In this document: positions 50,026 to 59,500 of the stretch, piece by piece
Position numbering within the stretch: position 1 is the stretch's first letter
Layout of the letters: every line of letters begins with the position of its first letter
Assembly (NCBI GenBank): GCA_965218715.1
Contig: CBDCLY010000039.1
Location: 4,581 to 68,580, forward strand
DNA from: CBDCLY01 sp965218715
Lineage (GTDB): Bacteria > Bacteroidota > Bacteroidia > Flavobacteriales_E > Vicingaceae
DNA: 64,000 bases
Direction of reading: 5' to 3'
Notes under the pieces: model-generated
The model's database searches: none
What the model saw: only the letters and a program-made list of their open reading frames with translations
What the model was told of the DNA's origin: nothing
Made by a program: the position numbers and the translations under genes

Positions 50026-51222
50026 CTAGTGACTAATGCCATTGAATGGGTTCATTTTGGAATGCCTCAATTTCATGCCCACGGCTCTTTGCACTTTGTC
50101 GTCGCCAAAACGAAGACGCACATGATCCATGGCTTGATAGAGCTTAATTTGTTCTTCGGTATCATCAAACAAATTGATTTGATAACTCCCTCCTACCAAG
50201 TGAGAAAACCGCACGCCAATAAGGCGGATGAGCATGCGACGTTGATAGAGTTTTTCAAACAGTTCTTTTGCTCGTTGGATCAAGATATGATCACAAGAAG
50301 TGTAAGCAATTTTGCATTGTATCGTTTGTGTATCGAAATCAGAGTAGCGAATTTTTACACTGATGCAGGCGGTTAATTTCTGCTTCTTTCTCAGGGTAAA
50401 AGCCAGTCGCTCTGTCATGCCCACCAAAATGCTTCGCAATTGATGAATGTCTGTGGTATCTTGGTTAAAAGTGCGCTCTTTCGACAAAGACTTCTGTTCT
50501 GAATAGGGCATTACTGGGCTATGATCTACGCCTTGCGCTTTGTGCCACAAACTTCTTCCGTTTTTTCCCAAGACCCTTTGCAATAGATCAATGGGCATTT
50601 GCTGTAGCGTTTTCACCCGACTCACTCCCATGCTGCGCAAAGTGTGATAGGTTTTATTGCCCACTTGCGGAATCTTGTCAACGCTGAGAGGAGATAGAAA
50701 CCCTTTCTCTGCTCCATGCTCTACCTTGCAATGTCCATTGGGTTTGGCCTCATTGGTGGCAATTTTAGACACGGTTTTGTTTACAGAATGGCCAAAGGAA
50801 ATGGTGAGGCCACTTTCTCTTAAAATGTCCTTTTTTAACTTTTTAGCCAATAGGTAAGAGCTGTGAAAACGTTCCATTCCACTGAGGTCGATATAGAATT
50901 CGTCGATGGATGATTTCTCATACATGGGAACTTGTTCGGAAATGAGCGAAGTAACCAGATTGGAATAGCGACTGTATTGTTCTGAGTCTCCTCCAATGAC
51001 TGTTGCATGCGGACAAAGTCGTTTGGCTGTTTTCATGGGCATGGCCGAGTGAATGCCAAAGCTTCTGGCTTCATAACTACAAGCTGCCACTACTCCCCGA
51101 TTACTACTTCCCCCAATGAGAAGAGGTATGCCCAGGAGCTTAGGCTCTCTAAGGCGTTCTACCGATACAAAAAAGGCATCCAAATCCATGTGGATGATGT
51201 TTTTGTCTTGTTGATTTTTCAT
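50026..51222 (-). CDS. dinB: DNA polymerase IV (Y-family, DinB)
   Basis: 398 residues. The Y-family catalytic motifs are IHMDLDAFFVSVE (first Asp), YEARSFGIHSAMP, and SIDEFYIDLSG (second Asp-Glu). A helix-hairpin-helix region (PQVGNKTYHTLRSMGV) and a full little-finger domain follow. It inserts bases opposite damaged template. It is the first gene of the dinB-dnaE2 operon and is divergent from the small protein plus helicase operon across a ~175-base region with inverted repeats, which fits control by the S24 regulator at 55690. Confidence 0.93.
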   Translation of the reverse strand: MKNQQDKNIIHMDLDAFFVSVERLREPKLLGIPLLIGGSSNRGVVAACSYEARSFGIHSAMPMKTAKRLCPHATVIGGDSEQYSRYSNLVTSLISEQVPMYEKSSIDEFYIDLSGMERFHSSYLLAKKLKKDILRESGLTISFGHSVNKTVSKIATNEAKPNGHCKVEHGAEKGFLSPLSVDKIPQVGNKTYHTLRSMGVSRVKTLQQMPIDLLQRVLGKNGRSLWHKAQGVDHSPVMPYSEQKSLSKERTFNQDTTDIHQLRSILVGMTERLAFTLRKKQKLTACISVKIRYSDFDTQTIQCKIAYTSCDHILIQRAKELFEKLYQRRMLIRLIGVRFSHLVGGSYQINLFDDTEEQIKLYQAMDHVRLRFGDDKVQRAVGMKLRHSKMNPFNGISH

Positions 51223-51232
51223 TATTCCTTCT

Positions 51233-51249
51233 TGACGATTTTATTGTCA
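51233..51249. promoter_or_regulatory. Inverted repeat TGAC-N9-GTCA upstream of dinB
   Basis: Arms TGAC (51233-51236) and GTCA (51246-51249) lie 11 bases before the dinB start, probably in its leader. The GAC/GTC words recur in the S24 regulator's own palindrome, in reversed order. This is a possible operator but a short one. Confidence 0.3.
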
Positions 51250-51286
51250 TTATTCTGCCAATAATTTAGTCATTTTGTTTTTAGAA

Positions 51287-51323
51287 TAAAAAAAACTGCC
51301 AAGAATTTGACAGTTTTTTTTTT
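51287..51323. promoter_or_regulatory. Hairpin-forming palindrome in the dinB / small-protein divergent region
   Basis: ACTGCCAA (51295-51302), loop GAAT, TTGACAGT (51307-51314) pair with one mismatch, flanked by nine A and ten T, so it could act as a bidirectional terminator. Both neighbours start here rather than end, so an operator or attenuator is more likely. Its AATTTGACA word is also in the S24 gene's palindrome (55668-55676). Confidence 0.45.
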
Positions 51324-51397
51324 AATTTTTATCACCTATTAAATTGATTAAAAAAAATGTCCTAAACCGAGCTCAGTCAATTTCATACATTTGCGAC

Positions 51398-51643
51398 ATG
51401 GAGAATTCGATTCGTTTGATTTGGGATTTTTATGGAGAAGATGCCGCGGCAACGGCAAAGCATCATGCGATTCATTTGCAAGAATACATTCAAAGAAATC
51501 AAGATCAGAAAAGCAAATCAGGAGAAGAGGAATTGAGTGATGAACACAGCATCGCCTATTTGGAAGTAAGCCTAGAATCGATGCCAACTTATAGAGACGC
51601 ATTGAAACCACATCGCGGACAAAAAATAGTTCCAGAAGCATGA
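51398..51643 (+). CDS. Small conserved-looking protein of unknown function, coupled to the helicase
   Basis: 81 residues from ATG 51398; the frame opens earlier, but the upstream part overlies the palindrome region. It is acidic and mixed (SIRLIWDFYGEDAAATAKHH, SDEHSIAYLEVSLESMPTY). No family is recognised. The stop overlaps the helicase ATG (ATGA), so translation is coupled and a functional link with the helicase is likely. Confidence 0.6.
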   Translation: MENSIRLIWDFYGEDAAATAKHHAIHLQEYIQRNQDQKSKSGEEELSDEHSIAYLEVSLESMPTYRDALKPHRGQKIVPEA

Positions 51644-53337
51644 AGCAAGAGCAAGCAATGGCCTGGTTAACTTCTGGCCAAAACGTTTTTTTAACCGGTT
51701 CTGCTGGAAGTGGTAAAACGCATGTTCTCAATCAATACATCAAATACCTTAAAGACAGGAAAGTTCAGGTAGCTGTAACGGCAAGCACAGGAATAGCCGC
51801 TACTCACATGAATGGAATGACCATCCATGCTTGGTCTGGGATAGGCATTAAAGACCAACTCAATCGCAAGCAATTGCTTAACCTAAAAAGCAAAAAATAC
51901 CTCAGCAAAAACCTGGATGAAGTAAAAGTGCTCATCATCGATGAGATTTCCATGCTGCATCAAAGGCAATTGAGTTTGATTAATCAGGTCTTGCAATTTT
52001 TTAAAGAAAGTGATGAAGCGTTTGGAGGTGTACAAGTCATCTTTTGTGGTGACTTTTTTCAGTTGCCACCTATAGGTAATCAGGGAGAAGGCAGTCGAGA
52101 GAAATTTGCCTTCATGTCGCCCGCATGGTTATCAGCCAATTTGGTAGTTTGTTATTTAACAGAACAACATCGCCAAGAAGATCCCGATTTAGACCAGATT
52201 CTTAATGGCATTCGAAAAGGAACATTGGCCCAAGAAGAATTAAAAAAACTCTTGAACGCCCAACACAATCAATTGCCAAAAGGACAGGTAATTACTCAGC
52301 TTTTCACTCACAATGAAGATGTAGATAAAATCAATGCATTGGAGTTGGAAAAATTGCCAGGAAGAGTAAAAACATTTCGAGCCGAAACTTCTGGAAATGA
52401 AAAATTAGTGGGCAGCTTAAGCAAATCGGTATTGGCGCCTGAGCATTTAAGCCTGAAGATAGATGCCAAGGTAATGTTTGTTAGAAACAACCCAGAAAAA
52501 GATTATGTCAATGGCAGTCTGGGCACAATAATCGGCTTTAGCGATGAGGGATTACCTTCTGTTAAAATGATCAATGGAAAAACCATTATTGTTGAACCAG
52601 AAGATTGGAAAATCAATGATGATGGCGGAAAAGAATTGGCGAATTACACTCAAATACCCCTCCGTTTGGCTTGGGCAATTACGGTGCATAAAAGTCAGGG
52701 CATGACCTTAGAAGCTGCCACCATCGATTTATCAAAAACCTTTGAAACCGGACAAGGTTATGTGGCCCTCTCTAGACTGAAGAAATTAAGCCAATTGCAA
52801 TTGTTAGGCATGAATGAACAAGCTTTAAAAGTAGACCCTTTGGCATTTAAAGCAGATCAACGTTTTAAAGCGCTTTCTGAAGAGGCAAGCAATGCCATCA
52901 ACCCAATCTTATTATTGGAAAAGGCCAAGCAATTCATAAAAAATTGTGGGGGCTTAACAAGTGAAAGTGCCATTGAAAAGCACAAAGCCAAAAGGAAAGA
53001 AAAATCGAAGCTAAAAAAAGGGAAAAGAGAAAAATCAGAATCCACTTATGCCATCACTTTAATGTATTTAGAACAAGGAAGAAGCATTAAAGAAATTGCA
53101 AAAGATAGAGGGATGACGGAAGGCACCATTGCAGCTCATCTCATTAAAATAAAGAAGGACAATCCTAAAGCCAACTTGAGTGCTTATAAACCCAAGAAGA
53201 AAATTGTAGACCAAGTGAAACATCATTATGAACTTATGGATAAAAAAGATGGGCTTAGTTTAAAAGTGCTTTATGAACGTTTGGACAAAAAAGTTTCATA
53301 TACCGATATCAAATTGGCCCTCGCTTTTATTGTTTAA
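51640..53337 (+). CDS. Pif1/RecD-like SF1 helicase with C-terminal HTH
   Basis: 565 residues. Walker A is GSAGSGKTH (~20-28), followed by VTASTGIAATHM, Walker B LIIDEISML and FCGDFFQLPP as in Pif1 and RecD2-like SF1B helicases. The C-terminal motor segments include TVHKSQGMTL and GYVALSRL. After a Lys-rich linker a helix-turn-helix domain (LEQGRSIKEIAKDRGMTEGT) closes it, of the HTH_40/RQC-like kind. It probably unwinds DNA 5'-3' at forks or G-quadruplexes. It is translated directly after the small protein. Confidence 0.88.
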   Translation: MKQEQAMAWLTSGQNVFLTGSAGSGKTHVLNQYIKYLKDRKVQVAVTASTGIAATHMNGMTIHAWSGIGIKDQLNRKQLLNLKSKKYLSKNLDEVKVLIIDEISMLHQRQLSLINQVLQFFKESDEAFGGVQVIFCGDFFQLPPIGNQGEGSREKFAFMSPAWLSANLVVCYLTEQHRQEDPDLDQILNGIRKGTLAQEELKKLLNAQHNQLPKGQVITQLFTHNEDVDKINALELEKLPGRVKTFRAETSGNEKLVGSLSKSVLAPEHLSLKIDAKVMFVRNNPEKDYVNGSLGTIIGFSDEGLPSVKMINGKTIIVEPEDWKINDDGGKELANYTQIPLRLAWAITVHKSQGMTLEAATIDLSKTFETGQGYVALSRLKKLSQLQLLGMNEQALKVDPLAFKADQRFKALSEEASNAINPILLLEKAKQFIKNCGGLTSESAIEKHKAKRKEKSKLKKGKREKSESTYAITLMYLEQGRSIKEIAKDRGMTEGTIAAHLIKIKKDNPKANLSAYKPKKKIVDQVKHHYELMDKKDGLSLKVLYERLDKKVSYTDIKLALAFIV

Positions 53338-53394
53338 GTCTAAAAACAAAATTTAAGAGCTGTTATTCTAAAGAATTACTAATTTTCGATTCTC

Positions 53395-55629
53395 TTGCGC
53401 AAATCAGTGAAAAACAAACTAAGAGCTCAACTTTCCAATTCTAAGACCAATGGTTTAGGAACATTTGGTGGCGTTTTTACGCCTTCGATTTTAACCATCC
53501 TAGGCGTGATCATGTACATGCGTTTTGGTTGGGTAGTTGGAAATGTAGGATTAGCAAACACCTTAATAATTGTAACGCTATCAACCAGCATTACCTTTCT
53601 TACCAGTTTATCAATTGCTTCCATAGCAACGGATCAAAAAGTAAAAATAGGTGGGGCCTATTACATGATTAGTCGCTCTTTGGGAATAGAATCTGGTGGA
53701 GCAATTGGCATCTCCTTGTATTTTGCCCAAGCATTTTCTGTAGCCTTATATACAGTAGGATTTGCAGAAAGTGTGGTTCACGTTTTTCCCAACTTGAGTG
53801 TTCAATGGATAGGAATCGTCACAACGCTGGCCGTAACTGCCTTGGCATTAGGATCTGCAAAAACTGCTATCCGAGCACAATACATCATCATGATTGGGAT
53901 CATCATCTCATTATTGTCCTTGTTTTTTGGATCTCCATTGCCAGAAAGTACGGCCATAGAAACCGTTCAACCATCAGTTTCAAAAGTTGGGTTTTGGGCT
54001 GTATTTGCCGTTTTCTTCCCAGCTGTAACTGGTATCATGGCAGGTGTTAATATGTCGGGTGATTTAAAAAATGCCAAGAAATCTATACCTAAGGGGACAT
54101 TCGCAGCCATTGCTGTTGGCTTTGTCATTTACATGATACTGCCAATCATCTTAGATGCTAGGGTTGATGAAGCCAATCTAATATCTGACCCTTTAATCAT
54201 GCGGAAAATATCCTTCTGGGGAGATGCCATTTTGATTGGTGTTTGGGGTGCAACCTTGTCGAGTGCTGTAGGAAGTATATTGGGAGCGCCTAGAGTATTG
54301 CAAGCACTTGCTAAGGATGGGGTATTGCCAAAAATATTTAGTGCCTTTGGCAAAGGATCGGGCAGCGAAGACACCCCAAGATTGGGAACCATTTTTACTC
54401 TTGCCATTGTATTGATAGTGGTTTGGATTGGAGATCTTAATGTGATTGCTCCTGTACTTACCATGTTTTTCCTTACCACTTATGGTGTATTAAACATTGC
54501 TGCCGGAACAGAGCGATTTTTAGGAAGTCCCTCTTTTAGGCCAACCTTCAAAGTGCATTGGATTTATTCAATCTTAGGTGCAATTGCTTGTATAGCCGTA
54601 ATGTTCCTAATCAATCTATTAGCGAGTTTAGTGGCATTCTTATTTGTTGCCATCATATTGATATGGCTAAAACGAAGGCAATTGGAATCAGTTTGGGGAA
54701 ATGTTGGCCGTGGAGTTCGTATGGCCGTTATCAGAAGTAATCTTTTAAAATTAAGCGAAGATTTAGAACCGAAGAATTGGCGTCCAAACCCTATCGTTTT
54801 GGCTGGTTCTCCTGCCAAAAGATGGCATTTAATTGAGTTTGCAAATACCTTCACTCACCGACAAGGAATCTTATCCGTTGCAAGTGTTGTGACAGATGAT
54901 TCTGTTGATGCCAAGCATTTAAGTAGAATAAAAAATAATATACGCTCCTATTTGGCAAAAGCAGGAATAGAAGGTTTAGTAAAAGTGATTGCCTCAAAGG
55001 ACCCTTTCAAAGGGGTAAGTGCTTTGGTTGAATCGTACGGCTTGGGAGTTTTGCAACCCAATACAGTAATCGTTGGAGAAAGTTTTAATCCTGAAATGAG
55101 GAGAGATTTCTGCAAGATGATCCAACAATTTTATCAATTGCAGAGAAACATTCTAATACTTCATAAGGGCTGCAAAGAAGAAACATTTGGAGATAAAAAA
55201 AGAATTGATTTATGGTGGAGTGGTTTAAAAGGAAATGGCGGCTTGATGATGATATTGTCCTATTTGATGAATAGCAGCTTAGATTGGAGACAAGCCGAGA
55301 TTCAAGTTAAAATTGTAGTAGGTGATGAAAAGGGCGTAGATAAAACCCGAGCCAATATGGTGGAGTTGTTAGAAGACATCCGAATCAATGCGGTGCCAGA
55401 TATTATTCCAGCGAAAGGCCGTTCATTTGACACCATTCTAAAGGAAAGTTCCATGGATGCCGATCTCATCTTCTTAGGATTGGCCAAGCCAGATGAAAAT
55501 TTTGAAAGCTATTTTGAAAGCATCCAAGAAAGGATAAAAGATCTACCAACAACAGTTTTGGCATTAGCGGCACAAGATGTTTCCTTTGGTGAAGTCTTGA
55601 TCCAAAAAGACACCATGCAAGACAATTAA
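53395..55629 (+). CDS. SLC12-like amino acid/cation-chloride transporter (APC superfamily)
   Basis: 744 residues. The first ~460 contain about twelve hydrophobic segments with the family start FGGVFTPSILTILGVIMYMR, KIGGAYYMISRSLGIE and PAVTGIMAGVNMSGDLKNAK, typical of bacterial cation-chloride-cotransporter-like permeases. The rest is a large cytosolic domain as in the SLC12 C-terminus. The start is uncertain: TTG 53395 or GTG 53407. No close functional link with neighbours is evident, but it sits between the helicase and the S24 regulator. Confidence 0.87.
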   Translation: MRKSVKNKLRAQLSNSKTNGLGTFGGVFTPSILTILGVIMYMRFGWVVGNVGLANTLIIVTLSTSITFLTSLSIASIATDQKVKIGGAYYMISRSLGIESGGAIGISLYFAQAFSVALYTVGFAESVVHVFPNLSVQWIGIVTTLAVTALALGSAKTAIRAQYIIMIGIIISLLSLFFGSPLPESTAIETVQPSVSKVGFWAVFAVFFPAVTGIMAGVNMSGDLKNAKKSIPKGTFAAIAVGFVIYMILPIILDARVDEANLISDPLIMRKISFWGDAILIGVWGATLSSAVGSILGAPRVLQALAKDGVLPKIFSAFGKGSGSEDTPRLGTIFTLAIVLIVVWIGDLNVIAPVLTMFFLTTYGVLNIAAGTERFLGSPSFRPTFKVHWIYSILGAIACIAVMFLINLLASLVAFLFVAIILIWLKRRQLESVWGNVGRGVRMAVIRSNLLKLSEDLEPKNWRPNPIVLAGSPAKRWHLIEFANTFTHRQGILSVASVVTDDSVDAKHLSRIKNNIRSYLAKAGIEGLVKVIASKDPFKGVSALVESYGLGVLQPNTVIVGESFNPEMRRDFCKMIQQFYQLQRNILILHKGCKEETFGDKKRIDLWWSGLKGNGGLMMILSYLMNSSLDWRQAEIQVKIVVGDEKGVDKTRANMVELLEDIRINAVPDIIPAKGRSFDTILKESSMDADLIFLGLAKPDENFESYFESIQERIKDLPTTVLALAAQDVSFGEVLIQKDTMQDN

Positions 55630-55658
55630 TTTTGTATTTCATTCTTTTTTGTTAGAAA

Positions 55659-55679
55659 TTTTGTCGTAATTTGACAAAA
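55659..55679. promoter_or_regulatory. Palindromic operator candidate in the promoter of the S24 regulator
   Basis: TTTTGTC-N7-GACAAAA has perfect 7-base arms, ends 10 bases before the ATG and overlaps a TAATTTG that resembles a -7 box (TTTG at 55648-55651 may be the -33). This placement is what an autorepressor needs. Confidence 0.55.
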
Positions 55680-55689
55680 ATATCGTCGC

Positions 55690-56493
55690 ATGGATTTCGG
55701 AAAAAACATTCAACTTCTTCGAAAAAGAAGAAGAATCTCACAAGAAGATTTAAGTCAAGAATTGGGCATCAAAAGAAGCTCTTTGAGTGGTTATGAATTG
55801 GGAAATTCAGAGCCAAATTTTGACACATTGTTAAAATTTTCAGAATTTTTTAAGTTGTCGATAGACAAATTATTGAAACAAAATTTGCAACAGTTATCTG
55901 AGGTTTATCTTGCTCAATTGGAGCAAGGTTTAGATGTAGATATCACTGGCGGAAAGTTGAGGGTATTGGCCACAACCATTAATTCTAACAATGAAGAAAA
56001 CATAGAATTGGTTCCCGTAAAAGCTAAAGCTGGATACACTGCGGGCTATGGAGACCCAGATTACATAAAAGTCTTGCCAACTTTTAATTTACCTTTTCTC
56101 GATCGCAACAAAAAATTTAGAACATTTCAAATCAGTGGTGACTCTATGCCACCAGTTTCAGACAAATCTTGGGTAACTGGAGAATATGTTCAAAATTGGA
56201 AAACCATAAAAGCTGGTCATCCATATATCATCATTACAGAAAATGATGGAGTGGTTTTTAAGATTGCTTATCCACAGTTTGAGAAAAATCAAACCTTATT
56301 GTTGTGTTCTACGAATCCCCTTTTCGAACCCTATGAGATTGCGGTAAATGAAGTGCATGAAGTATGGAAATTTGTTAATTATATCAGCAATGAAATGCCT
56401 GAACCCAACCTTTCCCGAGACCGTTTAAACAGCTCCTTGATGAACATGCAAAAGGAAATTCGCGAGATTAAAAACACCTTAAAACCAGAGTAA
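55690..56493 (+). CDS. XRE-HTH / S24 peptidase (LexA-like) transcriptional regulator
   Basis: 267 residues. The N-terminal HTH_3 domain (NIQLLRKRRRISQEDLSQEL and KRSSLSGYELG) binds DNA. The C-terminal S24 domain holds the nucleophile Ser152 in GDSMPP and the general base Lys191 in VVFKIAY. A KAKAG stretch (Ala114-Gly115) fits the self-cleavage site. Such proteins act as RecA-triggered repressors of damage genes in bacteria lacking classical LexA. The likely targets here are its own promoter, dinB-dnaE2 and perhaps the helicase operon. The last ~35 residues form a coiled-coil-like helix. Confidence 0.88.
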   Translation: MDFGKNIQLLRKRRRISQEDLSQELGIKRSSLSGYELGNSEPNFDTLLKFSEFFKLSIDKLLKQNLQQLSEVYLAQLEQGLDVDITGGKLRVLATTINSNNEENIELVPVKAKAGYTAGYGDPDYIKVLPTFNLPFLDRNKKFRTFQISGDSMPPVSDKSWVTGEYVQNWKTIKAGHPYIIITENDGVVFKIAYPQFEKNQTLLLCSTNPLFEPYEIAVNEVHEVWKFVNYISNEMPEPNLSRDRLNSSLMNMQKEIREIKNTLKPE

Positions 56494-56590
56494 AAATTGA
56501 GTCATTTTAGTCTTTAAGATTTGGTTCGTTTATAAGCCAACCAATTCTTATCTTTATGCGTCTAATGACTGACGTCATAATATAAGATCG

Positions 56591-59500
56591 ATGAAGTATT
56601 TATTTAGCTTGATCCTATCAGGATCAATGATTGTTTCTATTGCCCAAAACTCAAACAATCACACTGCAATTCACAAGCATTCCAATACGGAAGAAATTCA
56701 AGCACCATCCAATTGTCCGGCTTCCCCAAATGTTACTGTTGTAATTCAGCCAGATGGAAGTAGCCTAAGCATTGTTGGAAAAGGCAACATGTTAAATTCT
56801 TGGAGAGAAACTACTGATGGCTATTCACTAGTTGAAAACAACGGAAGCTATGAGTACGCCAAGAAACAAAATGGCGAATTACTAAGCACTGGAGTTAAAG
56901 CCAGCGACCCCAATTCAAGAGGATTCAGAGAACAAAGCTTCCTTAGTACTATTAGTAAATCTCTAAAGCCAGACTTAGGCACATTGAAGGGTTCCATTTT
57001 AAGTCAGGTAAATCAACAACTAAGCAATAAAACTTATCCAACTACTGGCAGCATTCGTGTTCTTGCCTTATTAATTGATTATCCTGATCTTCAAAACATC
57101 TATCCTAAATCGAATTTCGATAGTCTTTTGTATGCCGATAATTACCGCAATGGCGATGGTAGTTTTAAGACCTTTTTTGAAACTACAACTAATGGCCAAC
57201 TGACCGTTACTGTAGACGTAGTTGGATGGTATAGAGCAACAAATAACTACAGATACTACAGTAGAGATAGCGGATATTCTAGAGCAGCTGATTTAGTACG
57301 AGAAGCAGTTGATGCAGCCGAAACAGCAGGCATCGATTTTTCAAACTACGACAATGATACTGATGGCGATGTAGATGGAATTTTAACAGTTCATGCAGGT
57401 CCAGGTGCAGAACAAGGCAGTAACACTCAATACATTTGGTCGCACCGTTGGTCATTAAATGGTGGAAATACTGGTTCCGTTACCTACGATGGTGTATTCA
57501 TCAATGACTACATGATCAACCCAGAAACAAGAACTTCTGGTGTTAGTCAGAATATGGTTGGAATTGGTGTTTTTGTCCATGAATTTGGCCATAATCTAGG
57601 TTTGCCTGATTTGTATGACACTGACAATAGCAATGGAGATTCGGAAGGAATTGGTGAATGGTGCCTAATGGCTGGCGGTGGCTGGCTTGGTGGCGAGCAT
57701 CGCCCAGCGAACATGTCGGCATGGTGCAGAGTTGAAAGTGGTTGGGACACTCCAAGAATTTTAAGCATTGGCAATAGCAGCACAGACACTTTGGAAGTGG
57801 CTAGTATGAATAAAGATGAGATCATCCAGATCAATGGCAATGTGAGCAATGAATATTTCCTTTTGGAAAATAGGCAAAAGCTAGGGCTAGATGTTGAATT
57901 AAAAGGAGAGGGCTTAGCCATTTGGCACATCAACACCAACAAAACAAACGGCTTTGGAAATAGCGTAAACGCTGATGAAAATTTAAAAGGGGTAGATCTT
58001 GAAGAGGCAGACGGAAACGATGACCTAGACAATGAAGTGAACCGTGGTGATGGTGGAGATTTGTTCCCAGGAACGAGCAACAACACCTCATTTACCAATA
58101 CAACTAACCCAAATTCAAAAAACTATTTGAATGCAGCTACCAATCTTCAAATAAGAAACATTAGCGAGGTCAACGATAGAATAATATTCGATTTTGGACC
58201 ACCTTTATCTTGCACGGGTACAACTAACTTAACCGCGGCAGCCGGCAACTTTTCTGATGGATCAGGAAATGGAAATTATCAAAACAATGCCAATTGTACT
58301 TGGTTGATTCAACCTCCTGGAGTGGCAAACATCACCTTAGGTTTTACCAATTTTGCAACTGAAGCAGCAAACGATAGGGTATTGGTCTATGATGGAATAG
58401 ACAATACTGCTCCTTTATTGGCGACCTATTCTGGAACGAATAATAATCAAACTACCACTAGCACAGGTGGAACCATGTTCGTAGAATTCCTAACCAATGC
58501 AACAATTACTGGTGCCGGTTGGGATGCAGTTTACACAAGCGCTGTTTCTGGACCAGGATGTACAGGAAACACTACCTTAAATGCAGCAAGTGGCACTTTT
58601 TCAGATGGCAGTGGAGCAAATAATTACGACAACAATCAAAATTGTTCCTGGTTAATTCAACCAACTGCTGGTATAATCACTTTAAACTTTACAGCCTTTT
58701 CTACCGAGGCAAACAATGACCAAGTGATTGTGTATGATGGACCGAATAATTCTTCTCCTCAAATTGGGAATTATAGTGGAAGTAGTATTCCATCTAGCAT
58801 CACTTCTACTTCAAATTCACTATTCATAGAATTCAGTACAAACGGAACCGTAGTAGATGCGGGCTGGGATGCCAATTACACCAGTTCTGCTCCAACGGCG
58901 ACTTGTTCAGGCACAACAAATTTAAATGCAACGAATGGAACCTTTGATGATGGAAGTGGCTCTGGCACTGCCTACTCAGACAATCTTAGTTGTAACTGGT
59001 TAATTAACGTAACCCTAGCTCAGGTCATACAGATTACTTTTGACTCACTCTCTTTAGCAGCAGGCGATTCAATATATTTATATGATGGACCGGGAAGTGG
59101 AAGCACCCTTTTGGGTAAATATTCTGGCAATACTTTGCCTCCAATTTTATCTTCTACAGGAAACACAGTTTGGATAGAATTCATTACAGATGGAAGTGGA
59201 ACAGATAAAGGTTTTCAAATCTTTTATGAAGGCGCGAATGGCTGCTCAGGTCAGACAATATTCTCTGCAACAGCAGGCACTTTCTCAGATGGAACAAGTC
59301 CGAGTCAACAATACATCAACAACAACAATTGTGAATGGTTAATTCAACCACCGAATGCCAACTTCATCAGTTTAGATTTTAATCGCTTTAGCACAGAAAC
59401 TAATTTTGATTTTGTTGAGGTCTTTGATGGACCAACAACAGGTAGCGTTTCATTAGGCAGATTTGATGGCAACAACATCCCTTCTACCCTCATTTCAAGT

